Below are positions 25,341 through 35,040 of a stretch of DNA of 64,000 bases, piece after piece. Origin of the DNA: Terriglobia bacterium (GTDB lineage Bacteria; Acidobacteriota; Terriglobia; Acidiferrales; UBA7541). Location: the NCBI GenBank assembly GCA_020073485.1, contig JAIQFB010000015.1, positions 47,929-111,928 of the forward strand, read 5' to 3'. Numbering within the stretch: the stretch's first letter is position 1; the number at the start of each line of letters is the position of its first letter. The translations under genes were made by a program, and so were the position numbers. A model generated the notes under the pieces. It was given only the letters and a program-made list of their open reading frames with translations, ran no database searches and was not told the DNA's origin.

Positions 25341-26840
25341 TTATCGTTTCAGTCCCAGCGACTGCCAAATTGTGTCGATGCGTTTTTTTGTCTCCGCGTC
25401 CATGACAATTTCATCGGGCCAGGGACGCCGGAACCCTTCGCTCTCCCACTTGCGCGTGGCATCGATTCCCATTTTCGAGCCGTAATCTTGGATGCGCGAG
25501 GCGTGGTCCAGGGTGTCCGCGGGGCCCATGGCAAACTCGATATCCCTTTGCGGATCAATCGCGCAAAGCGATTTCCACACCACTTCACTGAAATTTTGCA
25601 CGTTTACGTCGTGGTCCACGACCACCACCACCTTGGTGAACATGGCCTGCCCCAGCGACCAGATGGCGTGCATGATTTTTCGCGCGTGCCCGGGATAGGA
25701 TTTGCGTATGGAGACGATCATCAGGTTGTGGAACACGCCCTCTGCGGGCATGGCCACATCCACAATTTCCGGATACTGCATTTTCATCACCGGAAGAAAG
25801 ACGCGCTCGACCGCGTGCCCCATGAAAAAATCTTCCTGCGGCGGAGGCCCGACAATCGTGGTCAGATATATAGGATCGCGCCTGTGCGTGATGCAGTTGA
25901 CGTGGAAGACGGGAAACTCCCCTTCGAGCGAATAGAATCCGGTGTGATCGCCGAAGGGCCCCTCGGTGCGCATCTCCTTCAAATCCACATAGCCTTCCAG
26001 GACAATTTCCGCGTTGGCCGGAACCTCCAATTCGGAAGTTTCACAGCGGACCATTTCCACCGGCTCGCGGCGAAGGAATCCAGCGAACATCATTTCGTCC
26101 AGATCCGGAGGGACCGGCAGGATGCCGGAAAGGCACGTCATGGGATCGGATCCGATGATCACGGCCACGTCGATGCGCCCGTCGGGATTAGCGGCGCGGG
26201 CGCGGCGAAAATGTTCGGCGCCGTGCTTCTGCGTCTGCCAGTGCATGCCCGTGGTGCGCTCGTCATAGACCTGCATGCGGTAGACGCCGACGTTGCGCTT
26301 CCCTGTTTCCGGATTGCGCGTGAACACCAGCGGCCAGGTGATGAACCGCCCCGCGTCCTTGGGCCAACACTGCAGGATGGGAAAATGAAACAGAGAAATA
26401 TTTTCGCGGCGGATGACTTCCTTGCACGGGCCATTCTTCACGGACTTCGGAAAAAACGAACCGAGCTCGGCCAGCTTCGGCAGCATCTTCAGCTTGTCGA
26501 GCAGTCCAGACGGCGATTGCATGTCGAGAAATCCGCGGATGCGCGCGCCCACTTCATCGACGTCGGAAACTTCCAACGCCAGATTCATGCGCCGTTCGCT
26601 GCCCAGCATATTGATGAGCAGCGGCACGCGTGAGCCTTTCGGGTGTTCAAACAGCAGTGCTGGACCGCCCGCGCGCGTGACTCGATCGGTAATCTCCGTA
26701 ATCTCCAGAACCGGATCGATCTCCGCGGCAATGCGGTGCAGCTCGCCTTCCTTTTCCAGTTTCGCGATAAATTCGCGCAAATCCTTGTACGCCAAACCGT
26801 CCTCCGTGTCCGGGCGGCTTCCTCGGATGTCGACAGACAT
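25341..26840 (-). CDS. UbiD-family prenylated-FMN-dependent decarboxylase
   Basis: This 499-residue member of the UbiD family carries out reversible decarboxylation of aromatic or alpha,beta-unsaturated acids with prenylated FMN. It includes 3-octaprenyl-4-hydroxybenzoate and menaquinone-pathway enzymes. Visible family features are ALLFEHPKGSRVPLL, GVYRMQVYDERTTGMHWQ (about residue 190), and the hallmark EGPFGDHTGFYSLEGEFPVF (about residue 285). These are followed by DHDVNVQNFSEVVWKSL. The active-site Arg and Glu residues are not individually assigned. No prenyltransferase partner (UbiX) is adjacent. Quinone biosynthesis is the likeliest role. ATG 26840 is preferred; the frame stays open to 26873. 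Confidence 0.88.
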   Translation of the reverse strand: MSVDIRGSRPDTEDGLAYKDLREFIAKLEKEGELHRIAAEIDPVLEITEITDRVTRAGGPALLFEHPKGSRVPLLINMLGSERRMNLALEVSDVDEVGARIRGFLDMQSPSGLLDKLKMLPKLAELGSFFPKSVKNGPCKEVIRRENISLFHFPILQCWPKDAGRFITWPLVFTRNPETGKRNVGVYRMQVYDERTTGMHWQTQKHGAEHFRRARAANPDGRIDVAVIIGSDPMTCLSGILPVPPDLDEMMFAGFLRREPVEMVRCETSELEVPANAEIVLEGYVDLKEMRTEGPFGDHTGFYSLEGEFPVFHVNCITHRRDPIYLTTIVGPPPQEDFFMGHAVERVFLPVMKMQYPEIVDVAMPAEGVFHNLMIVSIRKSYPGHARKIMHAIWSLGQAMFTKVVVVVDHDVNVQNFSEVVWKSLCAIDPQRDIEFAMGPADTLDHASRIQDYGSKMGIDATRKWESEGFRRPWPDEIVMDAETKKRIDTIWQSLGLKR

Positions 26841-26949
26841 CCGCCGCAGCGTGTGCCGGTCCCGCAAACACAACGCGACACTTTAACACGAATAGTGGGG
26901 CGAAGAATTCTTGCAAGCTCCCGGAAGGTTTGCTAGCGTAGGGTTCAGA

Positions 26950-27023
26950 GCGGGCGTCGTACAATGGCAGTATAGAAGCTTCCCAAGCTTCGGACGTGGG
27001 TTCGATTCCCATCGCCCGCTCCA
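26950..27023 (+). tRNA. tRNA-Gly (anticodon CCC)
   Basis: A 74-base cloverleaf. Acceptor GCGGGCG (26950-26956) pairs with CGCCCGC (27013-27019). The anticodon stem-loop is GAAGC-TTCCCAA-GCTTC with CCC at positions 34-36, decoding GGG. The T-arm is GTGGGTTCGATTCCCAT. The discriminator T27020 is followed by encoded CCA (27021-27023). It is read rightward into the accessory region, and tRNA 3' ends are common integration sites. Confidence 0.96.
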
Positions 27024-27090
27024 TAAATCTCGTTGATTCTGTTGCCCTCACGCCTGAAAACTGCTGGATAATGCCCTTCGGAAGGTGGGT

Positions 27091-27131
27091 TTTGTTCCAA
27101 AGATGTTCCAAAACTTCTCTAGATGTTCCAA
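27091..27131 (+). repeat. Phased TTCCAA direct repeats after tRNA-Gly
   Basis: TGTTCCAA occurs three times, within 27091-27100, 27101-27111 and 27121-27131. The last two share AGATGTTCCAA, and the spacing is 10 then 20 bases, about one helical turn. They sit just before the small basic protein and could be protein-binding iterons or remnants of an integration module. Confidence 0.5.
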
Positions 27132-27139
27132 GTCTCTCT

Positions 27140-27523
27140 ATGCCCAAAGGCCGGTGCGATAGCAAGTCATATGACCTTGTGAGGGCGGTGCATGAATTTG
27201 CGTTTCGCTTACGCCTGGATTTGGCCTTGGACACGAATGGTAACGCTGGTGAGTTCAAACGCCACATTATCCGCCTTCTTAAGGCCGAACTTCCGCCTGG
27301 CCCCGGGCGCCCTCGAACTCAAATTGTTGCTAGAGCAGCTGAAATGAGATCGCAAGGTAAGACCTGGAGGCAGATTTACACGGAATGCCTTGTGCAGTCT
27401 TGCAACACGACTGATTCTCGGCAACTTGCCCAATATCGTTTGCGTTGTGCCGTCCGTTCCCGCCGCAGCTTGCGCAAAAGATTGAAACGACAACAGCTAC
27501 AACGTAAAAAAATAGACGGATAG
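27140..27523 (+). CDS. Small basic hypothetical protein with AT-hook-like motif
   Basis: ATG 27140 gives a 127-residue product not recognised as a known family. It is strongly basic. An AT-hook-like core GPGRPRTQ is in the middle (about residues 54-61), a possible short helix-turn-helix AEMRSQGKTWRQIY follows, and the C-terminus is Arg/Lys-rich (RSRRSLRKRLKRQQ). DNA or RNA binding is plausible from composition. It follows tRNA-Gly and the phased repeats in a stretch of visibly lower GC than the neighbours, which fits a cargo or remnant gene of an integrated element. No integrase is beside it, and it may not be a real gene. Confidence 0.45.
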   Translation: MPKGRCDSKSYDLVRAVHEFAFRLRLDLALDTNGNAGEFKRHIIRLLKAELPPGPGRPRTQIVARAAEMRSQGKTWRQIYTECLVQSCNTTDSRQLAQYRLRCAVRSRRSLRKRLKRQQLQRKKIDG

Positions 27524-27672
27524 TTTCTGCCCGTCATGTTCACGTTCGTATGTACTTCTTAGAGGAAATATGCACTTTACGACGACGCCCGGTAATAGCG
27601 CAACTTCTGACTTATGCCCATATCACAACCCGCGTGAAGCGTCCTCGAGATGAGATTGGTTTCACGACATGC

Positions 27673-27825
27673 ACAAGCGCTGAAATAGGAATCGTAATAT
27701 TTCAGGCCGACGGCTTCGAACATCTCGATGCTGACCAACTTGTCGAATTGTCCGCGCTGGTTGCGGTAGTCTTCCAGCAACAGCGTGATGCGGTCACCCG
27801 CCTGGCCCAGTCCATTGAATAAATC
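27673..27825 (-). pseudogene. Cyclopropane-fatty-acyl-phospholipid synthase fragment
   Basis: About 50 residues on the minus strand read GLGQAGDRITLLLEDYR, then GQFDKLVSIEMFEAVG and YYDSYFSAC. This is the part of a CFA synthase/SAM methyltransferase that follows the SAM site, where FDKLVSIEMxEAVG is diagnostic. The SAM-binding region, the N-terminus and the C-terminal half are missing, and flanking sequence in the same frame is unrelated. It is therefore a gene fragment, next to the 3' end of a giant lipoprotein gene and tRNA-Gly, consistent with deletion or insertion damage. Confidence 0.65.
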
Positions 27826-27996
27826 GCGCGGATATTTTTCATGGCTTGCGCCGAACTCTGGGGCTACCGCCAGGGCAACGATTGGATCGTGTCGCACTAC
27901 CTGTTCGCGAAAACCTAGGCCCGGGATTGCATACGCCGGCAGTCGCCGGGGCTGGACCGCCATACGCTCAGTGAGTGGATCGTTGCGGCTTGCCAA

Positions 27997-30900
27997 TCAC
28001 TTGAAAGTGAACCCTGCGTCCAGAGAATAGGTCGCGCCATCGGGATTGGCGACCGTAATCGAGACTGCCCCGCTCTGCAGCGAAGCGGGAATCGTAGCCT
28101 GGAGCGTATCGGCATCGACAAATGTCGCGTTGCCGCTGGCGCCGTTGAACGCAACCGTGGTCGACGGCAAAAATCCGCTTCCCCGAATGGTTACCAGAGA
28201 TCCCGCCGGCCCCGAATTTGGAGTTACGCTACCGATCGATAAGGGCACGGCATCAAGCGTGACCACCGTTAACCCTGCTTTTGTGACCAGGAAAATATGC
28301 TGCCCGCTGGGATCAATGGCCATCATCGTCGTCTCGGAATTGGTGAATTGCTCGGAAAGCATGACGCGCTCTCGCAGCTCGTTGTGCTGGACATCGTAAA
28401 TGTCGATGCCATTTTCGCCAAAGGAGACACTTTCGCTGGAAATACCGAATTGAACCGGCACATACAGCAGGCTGCCCGCATCATTTAGCCGCATCCCGGC
28501 AACGGGAATTGCCAGTGCGTGCTGGTATTCGGAAAGGCTAGTGCGGCCAATCAGGTTCGTCGCCGGATCCAGAAAATTAACGACCATGCCGTTATCCGAA
28601 CCGATCCCTTGCGAGTCCGTCGCGAAAACGTTTCCGTCGCCAGAAATGCTGCCGTCTACTAAGTTTTCCTGAGTGTTGTGTTCGAGAGACCAGGAATTGC
28701 TGGCCGCGGTCCACGCAAACACAGGTCCGCCGGAACTGCCGATGGACCATGCGATTATGACCGAGCCATCGCGCGAGGCTAGCATCGAGGTGTTTAGCTG
28801 TCCTGCGATGGATACGCTGTGAGTTGCGAGGTCGATCTGGTAAAGCTGGAGCGTAATACCCGCCTCGGGATTCGTGTTTTCCGTGTTGATGAAGGCGAGG
28901 CCCGTGCTTGTCGTCACCATGTAACTGGGTTGCGCGAATCCAAACGCCGGAAGAATTTCCACGGCCTGAGCGGACTGCGGATTATCGGGATTGATGAGCG
29001 CCACCGAACCATCCGCCGCGTTCGACGCCAGAAGGATCGAATCGTCGGGCGAAAGGGCCAGTCCCACGAGGCTGATCTTGCCCCCTAAAGTGGGTGGCGT
29101 GATGGGAGAAAGAAACTGTCGGCTGGAAAGAGAGAAAACGTCGATGTGGCCGCCCGCATTCAGGTACACCTGCTGGCGTTTGGGATCGTACAAGATATAT
29201 TGAAACGTATCGGGCGATGCGTAGTCGTTCACACTTTGGACGTAGTGGAGACCGCCCGAAATTGTCGCGGTTCCGGCCATCGAAGTGACCCGAATATCCG
29301 CCGGCCCCGGCGTCCCAGCGGGAACAACCGCCCGGATGTCGTCTAGAGGAAATGGGTAGGGCTCCTCCGCTGGAAACAGGTCGCTGTAATTCAAGGACCC
29401 GTTTTGTGTGCCGAATTGAATTTGGGTGGGTTGTCCGGCAACGTCTGAACCGAAACCAAAACCAAACAACTCGGCCGTCACCCCGCCCGAGGGCGATGCG
29501 GCGAGAATTGGGGAGTCCACGGCAACCGCGCCATAAGTGAATCCTTCGGGCATGTTTCCCTCGGTACCATCAGGGCTGATCGTCTTTACGTTCACCGGAC
29601 CCGCCGTGGGCGATGGCGGCGCGGTCGCCTGCGCTTGCCCGATGGAGCTGAGAGACGGATTGATTCCCCGGAGTTTGCCAAACCAGACGTCAGGCGTCAC
29701 ATTGAAAAACTGCGTAGCGATACCGACGGGCGTGGAAGCATTCTGCGGTCCTTCGGCGGGATTCGCAATAATCGCCCATACAGGAGTGGTTGCCGTGGGC
29801 GAGATATTTTGAAAATCCGTGGAATCATCGAGAGCGACCCCGTGATCCGCTGCTCCGAAGATCATCCCGGTTTGATCAGCCGCCATCGGTCTCTCGATAT
29901 AGAGGGGAGGGGAAACTGAAAAATACGCAATGTTACTTGCGTATGCGGGAGCCTGACCCACGATCTGAAATGTGGCCGCGTCAATCGTGGAGATGACCGG
30001 GACATTATTTGGCACCGAGGCAACGTACAAGTCCTTGCCGTCGGAGCTGTACAAGAGTCCGGTGGTTAATCCTCCGACCGGCGCCGCGCCTATAGTATTG
30101 AGTTTTGTGTCGAGCAGGAAGATTCCCTGGTTGTTCACGGCCACCGCGAATTGCGTGCCGTTCGGATTGGCCGCGACCGCGAATGTGGAATCGGTGAAGG
30201 GGCGCGAAGCGACAAAGCTGTCCGTGGCGGAATCGTAGAGTGTGACCCCGCCGGCGCCAAAAGTTTCCGCATCCGCAAATATCGCTTTCGTGCCATCCGC
30301 GCTGCGAGCGACGATGGTGCCTCCCGTGGATTTTGGTTCGGTGATATTCCCCGCAGCCGGGTCCCAAACCGAGATCCCGCTCACGAACGTATTTCCGCCG
30401 ACGAAAAAGACTTTCCCGTTCGCCATGACCACGGGGTTTCCTGCGGACACGAATTCCGGGTCGCAGGTACAATTTTCCTGAAACATGGGCAGAATGTCCC
30501 GCCGGACGATCTGCTGCGTGGTCGTATCGATCCACGCAACTCTCTGGGCCGCCAGGCCGCTGGAGAGAATCCGCGTTCCGTCCGGACTGAGCGAAAGTCC
30601 ACGCGCATCCGGGACAGGAATTTTTCGCACCACCAGGCTGGTGGCGGGATCTATGACATCCACGCGCCCCAGGTGAGGAAGCGCCGCATAAAGCAGGCGG
30701 TGCACGGGATCATAGACGATCGATGTAGGTGTGCCGTCGGTCCTCACGAAGTCGGTCCGATTTCCGGGGAGCTGGCCGGGAGGCAGAGAGACCTGAAAAT
30801 TAAAATTGTAAGAGACCATCGCGCCGTCGGCAGCTCGAGTAGCCACCAGTTGCGCGGTCCCACTGTTGACGGGCGTGGCGTTCGCGTTTGCGGTCAGCGT

Positions 30901-31521
30901 GACGGCCTGCTGGCTGTTTGCTCCGGGAAGCGGGTTCTGAGAGAAGGTCGCCGTTACGCCCGCAGGAAGGCCCGTAACGCTCATATTGACAAAAAAATTC
31001 GAGGAGCCTGTGGCGCTATCGGTAATGTCGAACGTTCCGGACGTGGATCCGCCCTGGCGGACCGTGAGATTCGAGAAAAACAGAGTCAGGCTAAAGGAAG
31101 CAAGCGGTTCAACGACGAGCGACGCCGGGGCGCTGGAATTCAGGCTGCCAGCCGTGGCCTGGAACGTCAGCGAATAAGTGCCATTGGTCACCGCAGAACC
31201 CGCCGTCAGCGTCAAAGTCAGGCCAGCCGCCGGCAAAAGGAAGGGTGACGCGGGCGTTGCGATCACTCCCGAAGGCAGCCCGGTAATGCCGACCGTTACC
31301 GGCGCTGAAAAACCGTTCGCCGGCGCGAGTGTGAGATGAAACTGAGTCGTGGTATTCGGTGAAATCGAAACGCTCGACGGGCTCGCGGCGATCGAAAATG
31401 AAGGAGGTGGCGTCGAAATCGAACTGGTCGAGCCCCCTCCGCCGCCACAACCCGCCAGGAGAACGACCGGGACGCACAGGGCAATCCACTTGGTCCGCTT
31501 CCCTTTCATGTTTGTTTCCAT
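27997..31521 (-). CDS. Giant surface lipoprotein with Ig-like, propeller (YVTN) and IPT/TIG domains
   Basis: From ATG 31521 the product has 1,174 residues. It has a lipoprotein signal (VVLLAGC, then a Gly-rich stretch) and two N-terminal Ig-like domains (about 35-230, with ITGLPSGV and VTGLPAGV). A long beta-propeller region of YVTN type follows (DVIDPATSLVVRKIPVPDARG), an IPT-like region around 590-720, and further propeller blades. A C-terminal IPT/TIG domain carries SVTPNSGPAGSLVTIRGSGF. It is probably anchored in the outer membrane and exposed. Its function is unknown; adhesion or ligand binding is possible. An alternative start is 31509. It is paralogous to the next gene. Confidence 0.82.
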   Translation of the reverse strand: METNMKGKRTKWIALCVPVVLLAGCGGGGGSTSSISTPPPSFSIAASPSSVSISPNTTTQFHLTLAPANGFSAPVTVGITGLPSGVIATPASPFLLPAAGLTLTLTAGSAVTNGTYSLTFQATAGSLNSSAPASLVVEPLASFSLTLFFSNLTVRQGGSTSGTFDITDSATGSSNFFVNMSVTGLPAGVTATFSQNPLPGANSQQAVTLTANANATPVNSGTAQLVATRAADGAMVSYNFNFQVSLPPGQLPGNRTDFVRTDGTPTSIVYDPVHRLLYAALPHLGRVDVIDPATSLVVRKIPVPDARGLSLSPDGTRILSSGLAAQRVAWIDTTTQQIVRRDILPMFQENCTCDPEFVSAGNPVVMANGKVFFVGGNTFVSGISVWDPAAGNITEPKSTGGTIVARSADGTKAIFADAETFGAGGVTLYDSATDSFVASRPFTDSTFAVAANPNGTQFAVAVNNQGIFLLDTKLNTIGAAPVGGLTTGLLYSSDGKDLYVASVPNNVPVISTIDAATFQIVGQAPAYASNIAYFSVSPPLYIERPMAADQTGMIFGAADHGVALDDSTDFQNISPTATTPVWAIIANPAEGPQNASTPVGIATQFFNVTPDVWFGKLRGINPSLSSIGQAQATAPPSPTAGPVNVKTISPDGTEGNMPEGFTYGAVAVDSPILAASPSGGVTAELFGFGFGSDVAGQPTQIQFGTQNGSLNYSDLFPAEEPYPFPLDDIRAVVPAGTPGPADIRVTSMAGTATISGGLHYVQSVNDYASPDTFQYILYDPKRQQVYLNAGGHIDVFSLSSRQFLSPITPPTLGGKISLVGLALSPDDSILLASNAADGSVALINPDNPQSAQAVEILPAFGFAQPSYMVTTSTGLAFINTENTNPEAGITLQLYQIDLATHSVSIAGQLNTSMLASRDGSVIIAWSIGSSGGPVFAWTAASNSWSLEHNTQENLVDGSISGDGNVFATDSQGIGSDNGMVVNFLDPATNLIGRTSLSEYQHALAIPVAGMRLNDAGSLLYVPVQFGISSESVSFGENGIDIYDVQHNELRERVMLSEQFTNSETTMMAIDPSGQHIFLVTKAGLTVVTLDAVPLSIGSVTPNSGPAGSLVTIRGSGFLPSTTVAFNGASGNATFVDADTLQATIPASLQSGAVSITVANPDGATYSLDAGFTFK

Positions 31522-31644
31522 TGATTTGTGCCCAGCTCCAAGGAATTTCCCGCCCATTGATTTTTCCGTCAGCTGTAAATCAGGCCCGCTGACAGATTTT
31601 TCTCCCCGCGCAATTTCATTCCAGCGGAAAAATTCGGCGTGCGT

Positions 31645-34600
31645 CTACAGCCGCGGCGGTACCACCATATGCGGAAGCCGGGGCGCGGGTCCCAAAGTGT
31701 TCCGGTCCGCGGACTTTGGCAGGGCCCTGGGCACCGTGCGCACCACGGCAGCCGTTCGATCCAAATTCCCGGCGTGCGCTGAAGCATAAGGCAGCGGCGG
31801 GGGCTCCGAAATCGATGACAAATCAATTACCGCTATCCCGTCCCCGTTCTGCCCCGTGATTGCCACCAGAATGTTGTCTTTGCCGTCGCTCACCAGGGCG
31901 TCGTAGTTGGGGCAAAGGCTTATGGGAAGAGCGATCCGATGGAGCAACGTCCCGATTCGCCCGTCAAAAACATCGATGGCGTTCACGGAAGGCGCAAATA
32001 ACAGGCTGCCGTCGGGGCTCAATTTCTCACCGTAGACGTAGGATTGATTAAACGTTTCCCGCAAATTCAAGGCCAGATAGGATTCTGGATTCAGATCCGT
32101 GTCGAGCAGGTATTCCGCGCCGGACATCCAGGTCTGATTGCTCGATAGCGCCAGTTCATAGTCGGAGCCGACTGCTGTGTAGTTTATGAAAGTTGCGTCC
32201 GTCGCGGTATCGATCGCGTACACATATCCGCCGAGATTCGCGTAAAGCCGCGCGTTGTCGTTCGTCAGCAGCAACTTGGCATAGGCGTCGGCGCCATACG
32301 CACCGGCTTGGGAATCGTAGTGCGTGACGATGCCCGTGTTTGTGTCGAGTTTATGGAGCGCCCACCCGCCGCTGAAAGCAAGGTAGAAGGCGTTGTAATA
32401 GACGATTCCAGAATCCGTTACGGCAAGGCCCCCGGCATAACTTCCCTGCTCGGCGGCGATATTCGGCAAGGAAAATGTGCGCACGGAGGAGGGAGAATCG
32501 GGATTCAAGAGGTAAATGAGGTCCGCATTGGAATCGGAAACGGCGAGTTTGGTCCCGTCCGGAGACAAAGATATTCCCCAGAGCCGGTTCGCACTGGGTA
32601 TGGGGATGGGTGTAAGCCAAATTCCGCGGCTCCTGGAAAATACCTGGATCTTGGTTTGATCAGTGAAATAGTACACGTCTCTGCGCGGGTCATAGATCCC
32701 CTGATTGAGGGCCGCGCCGGGAAGCGCGAACTGCTGCACAGCGGAAAGGTATTGCCCGGCATTTTTTGAAGCCGTTGAGCCCGCGGAATCGGAAACGCTG
32801 ATATCCACTTTGGTCCCTGCGGATCCGGCAGGCCAGGTGAACTGCAACGATTCGATCGGTTCGTTGCAACAAAAAGGGATCCAATTGGTGTCCGGGAGTC
32901 CCGAGTAGGACGTTACCGTGGCTTGGCGGCCACCAACGAAAACCTGAAGGCCAGGGTCCGCCTTCCCTCCCTGAGCCGCTGTCCCAAACCCATAACCGAA
33001 GATCGTTCCGGTGCCGCCGCCCTCGGCGGTGGAAGAATCGGTCAAAATTTCGACGATCGACGGACCATAACTGTAGCCTTCCGGGAAGAGCACAAGCCCG
33101 CCGTCCGTGAATGTCACGGCAACGTCCGACGGTCCAGGGGGGCCTGCAGGAGCGGTCGCGGTGATGCCGAGTGTGAGGTTGCCTTGGGAAATGCCGGTTG
33201 CAAGTTGATCCCCAAAATATACGTTTTGCGCCTTCGTCGTTTGCAAACCCGCAAGCAAGACCTGCGTTCCTCCCTGCACGGGTCCAAAACTTGGCTGAGT
33301 GACGGCTCCCCCAATCGTGTAAAGAAAGCTTGTGGGCGCCACCGATGAGGTGTGCAAAGTTCCCGCGTCCAGGAAACCGACGCCCTCGCCCAACGGGCCC
33401 ACGATCAATCCGGTTTCATCGATGGCCATGGGCGTCATGCTCTCTTCGATGTCGCTACTCGTGTAATTTGCGGCCCAACCCTTCAGTGCGTGGGTTCTCC
33501 AATCGTAGGCCAAGAGCGGTCCGGTTGAGTTGTAGGGTTGTGCGTAAAGCGTGTTTCCGTCCAGGCTGAGAATGAACCGGTAGAAGCCGTTGCCGCCCCC
33601 AACCTGAAACTGATCGAGCTGAAACAGTCCGGTGGCGTCGTAGCTGGTCACCGTGGATCCGCTCGGAATGAGAATCTCTTTGCCGTCCGGGGGAGCAAGT
33701 ATTTGCGGGATGCCAATGGCTTGGACATATGCTTGGACCGTGACCTGTGAGCCTGTGCTCGGATCGAAGGCACACACGGTGTCGTCACTGTCGGCGCTGC
33801 CCAGGAGGATCCGCTTGCGGTCCGCCGTGAGAGCCATTTCGGCGATGTTTTCGAGAAACGAGCAGACCGGCGCGTTCGTCACTCCCGTTTCCGTGCTGCC
33901 GTAATAGGACGCGTAGGTCTGTAGCGTGTTGTCCGCAGGGTTCCAAACTCCAAAATCCGAGAACCCGTCGATAAATGGTATGCCGCCCTGGCCGCCGAGA
34001 ACCGCGAGTCTGCCATCCGCCATCACACGCGCTTCATAGATTGCGAAGCCCGCCGGACCAATCTGAACGGCAGGGATGCGCGCCTTCACCGCCATGGCCA
34101 CGGGATCGATCTCGTAGAGGTCGCCAATCTGCGTTCCCATATAAATCGTCTTGTGATCGGGCGTTTCGTCTCCGACCCAGGGTCCTGGAACCGGGATCTC
34201 CCTGACCAGCGATTCGCTGGCGGCATCGAACACGTCGATACGGTTGAGAACCGTATTGCTGACAAAAAAGCGCTTCGTTCCTGGGTCGTAGAGAAACCAT
34301 TGCTGCGGAAAGAAATTGAGGGCGCCGTAGCTGAACTGTGCGTCCGTCCTCAGGAATCGGGTGCGGAAGGGCGGATGTGCCGCGAACTGCGAGGGATTGA
34401 CGGCCACGCCGAACTGGCCCGTGTGCTGCAGCGATCCGGATGTGGCGCTCACCGTGAGAGTGGCGGCGCCAACCAAGGCCGCCGCGGCAGCCGACAACGC
34501 GACCGTCTGAGGTCCACTCGGACTGATCGAAAATTGCGAGGGCGTAGCCGTAACTCCGGCTGGCATCCCCGAAATGCTGATGCTGACCTGCGAAGAAAAA

Positions 34601-34848
34601 CCGTTGAGGGCACTCACGGCGACAACAACGGGAATCGACGAACCCTGAAGAACCGAAACGTTAGCGGGCTGAATGGATAAAGAGAAGTCCGGCGGGGGTC
34701 CTGAACCTCCACCGTTCCCGCCACCGCCGCCTCCCGTATTGACGGCGGAAGATGATGTTCCGCCGCATCCGGCCGCGCAGAGAATGAAAACGATTCCGGC
34801 AACCGCGAAGAGTCGAAACGCAGGATGTGACCTCCGCAAGTGGCTCAT
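31645..34848 (-). CDS. Giant surface lipoprotein, paralogue of the downstream gene
   Basis: This 1,067-residue lipoprotein has the signal FILCAAGCGG and a Gly/Ser-rich spacer. One Ig-like domain follows (about 50-150, ISISGMPAGVTATP), with RTRFLRTDAQ. The propeller region has FVSNTVLNRIDVFDAASESLVREI, and an IPT-like segment near 540-640 ends in FGYGFGTAAQGGKAD. Further propeller blades carry SLSPDGTKLAVSDSNADLIYLLNPD. The domain order and several blade motifs match the gene 87 bases downstream, but the Ig part is shorter and the C-terminal TIG domain is replaced by a Pro/Arg-rich tail. Tandem duplication followed by divergence is likely. The function is unknown. Confidence 0.82.
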   Translation of the reverse strand: MSHLRRSHPAFRLFAVAGIVFILCAAGCGGTSSSAVNTGGGGGGNGGGSGPPPDFSLSIQPANVSVLQGSSIPVVVAVSALNGFSSQVSISISGMPAGVTATPSQFSISPSGPQTVALSAAAAALVGAATLTVSATSGSLQHTGQFGVAVNPSQFAAHPPFRTRFLRTDAQFSYGALNFFPQQWFLYDPGTKRFFVSNTVLNRIDVFDAASESLVREIPVPGPWVGDETPDHKTIYMGTQIGDLYEIDPVAMAVKARIPAVQIGPAGFAIYEARVMADGRLAVLGGQGGIPFIDGFSDFGVWNPADNTLQTYASYYGSTETGVTNAPVCSFLENIAEMALTADRKRILLGSADSDDTVCAFDPSTGSQVTVQAYVQAIGIPQILAPPDGKEILIPSGSTVTSYDATGLFQLDQFQVGGGNGFYRFILSLDGNTLYAQPYNSTGPLLAYDWRTHALKGWAANYTSSDIEESMTPMAIDETGLIVGPLGEGVGFLDAGTLHTSSVAPTSFLYTIGGAVTQPSFGPVQGGTQVLLAGLQTTKAQNVYFGDQLATGISQGNLTLGITATAPAGPPGPSDVAVTFTDGGLVLFPEGYSYGPSIVEILTDSSTAEGGGTGTIFGYGFGTAAQGGKADPGLQVFVGGRQATVTSYSGLPDTNWIPFCCNEPIESLQFTWPAGSAGTKVDISVSDSAGSTASKNAGQYLSAVQQFALPGAALNQGIYDPRRDVYYFTDQTKIQVFSRSRGIWLTPIPIPSANRLWGISLSPDGTKLAVSDSNADLIYLLNPDSPSSVRTFSLPNIAAEQGSYAGGLAVTDSGIVYYNAFYLAFSGGWALHKLDTNTGIVTHYDSQAGAYGADAYAKLLLTNDNARLYANLGGYVYAIDTATDATFINYTAVGSDYELALSSNQTWMSGAEYLLDTDLNPESYLALNLRETFNQSYVYGEKLSPDGSLLFAPSVNAIDVFDGRIGTLLHRIALPISLCPNYDALVSDGKDNILVAITGQNGDGIAVIDLSSISEPPPLPYASAHAGNLDRTAAVVRTVPRALPKSADRNTLGPAPRLPHMVVPPRL

Positions 34849-35040
34849 GGGCGCGACCTTCAGCTGCTGCGGCCTTCGTTTTCCCCGTAAGAGCGCAGAG
34901 TATGCTATGAATATACGACTTGGTCAAGACAGGTATTGGAGATAGCTGATATGCAAGCGGCTGCCTACTTGGTTCATATGCCGTTGTGGTATTGTATCCA
35001 CCTCGCGAAGCGCCGGCGACTTTGTTTCTGAGGCTGTCCA

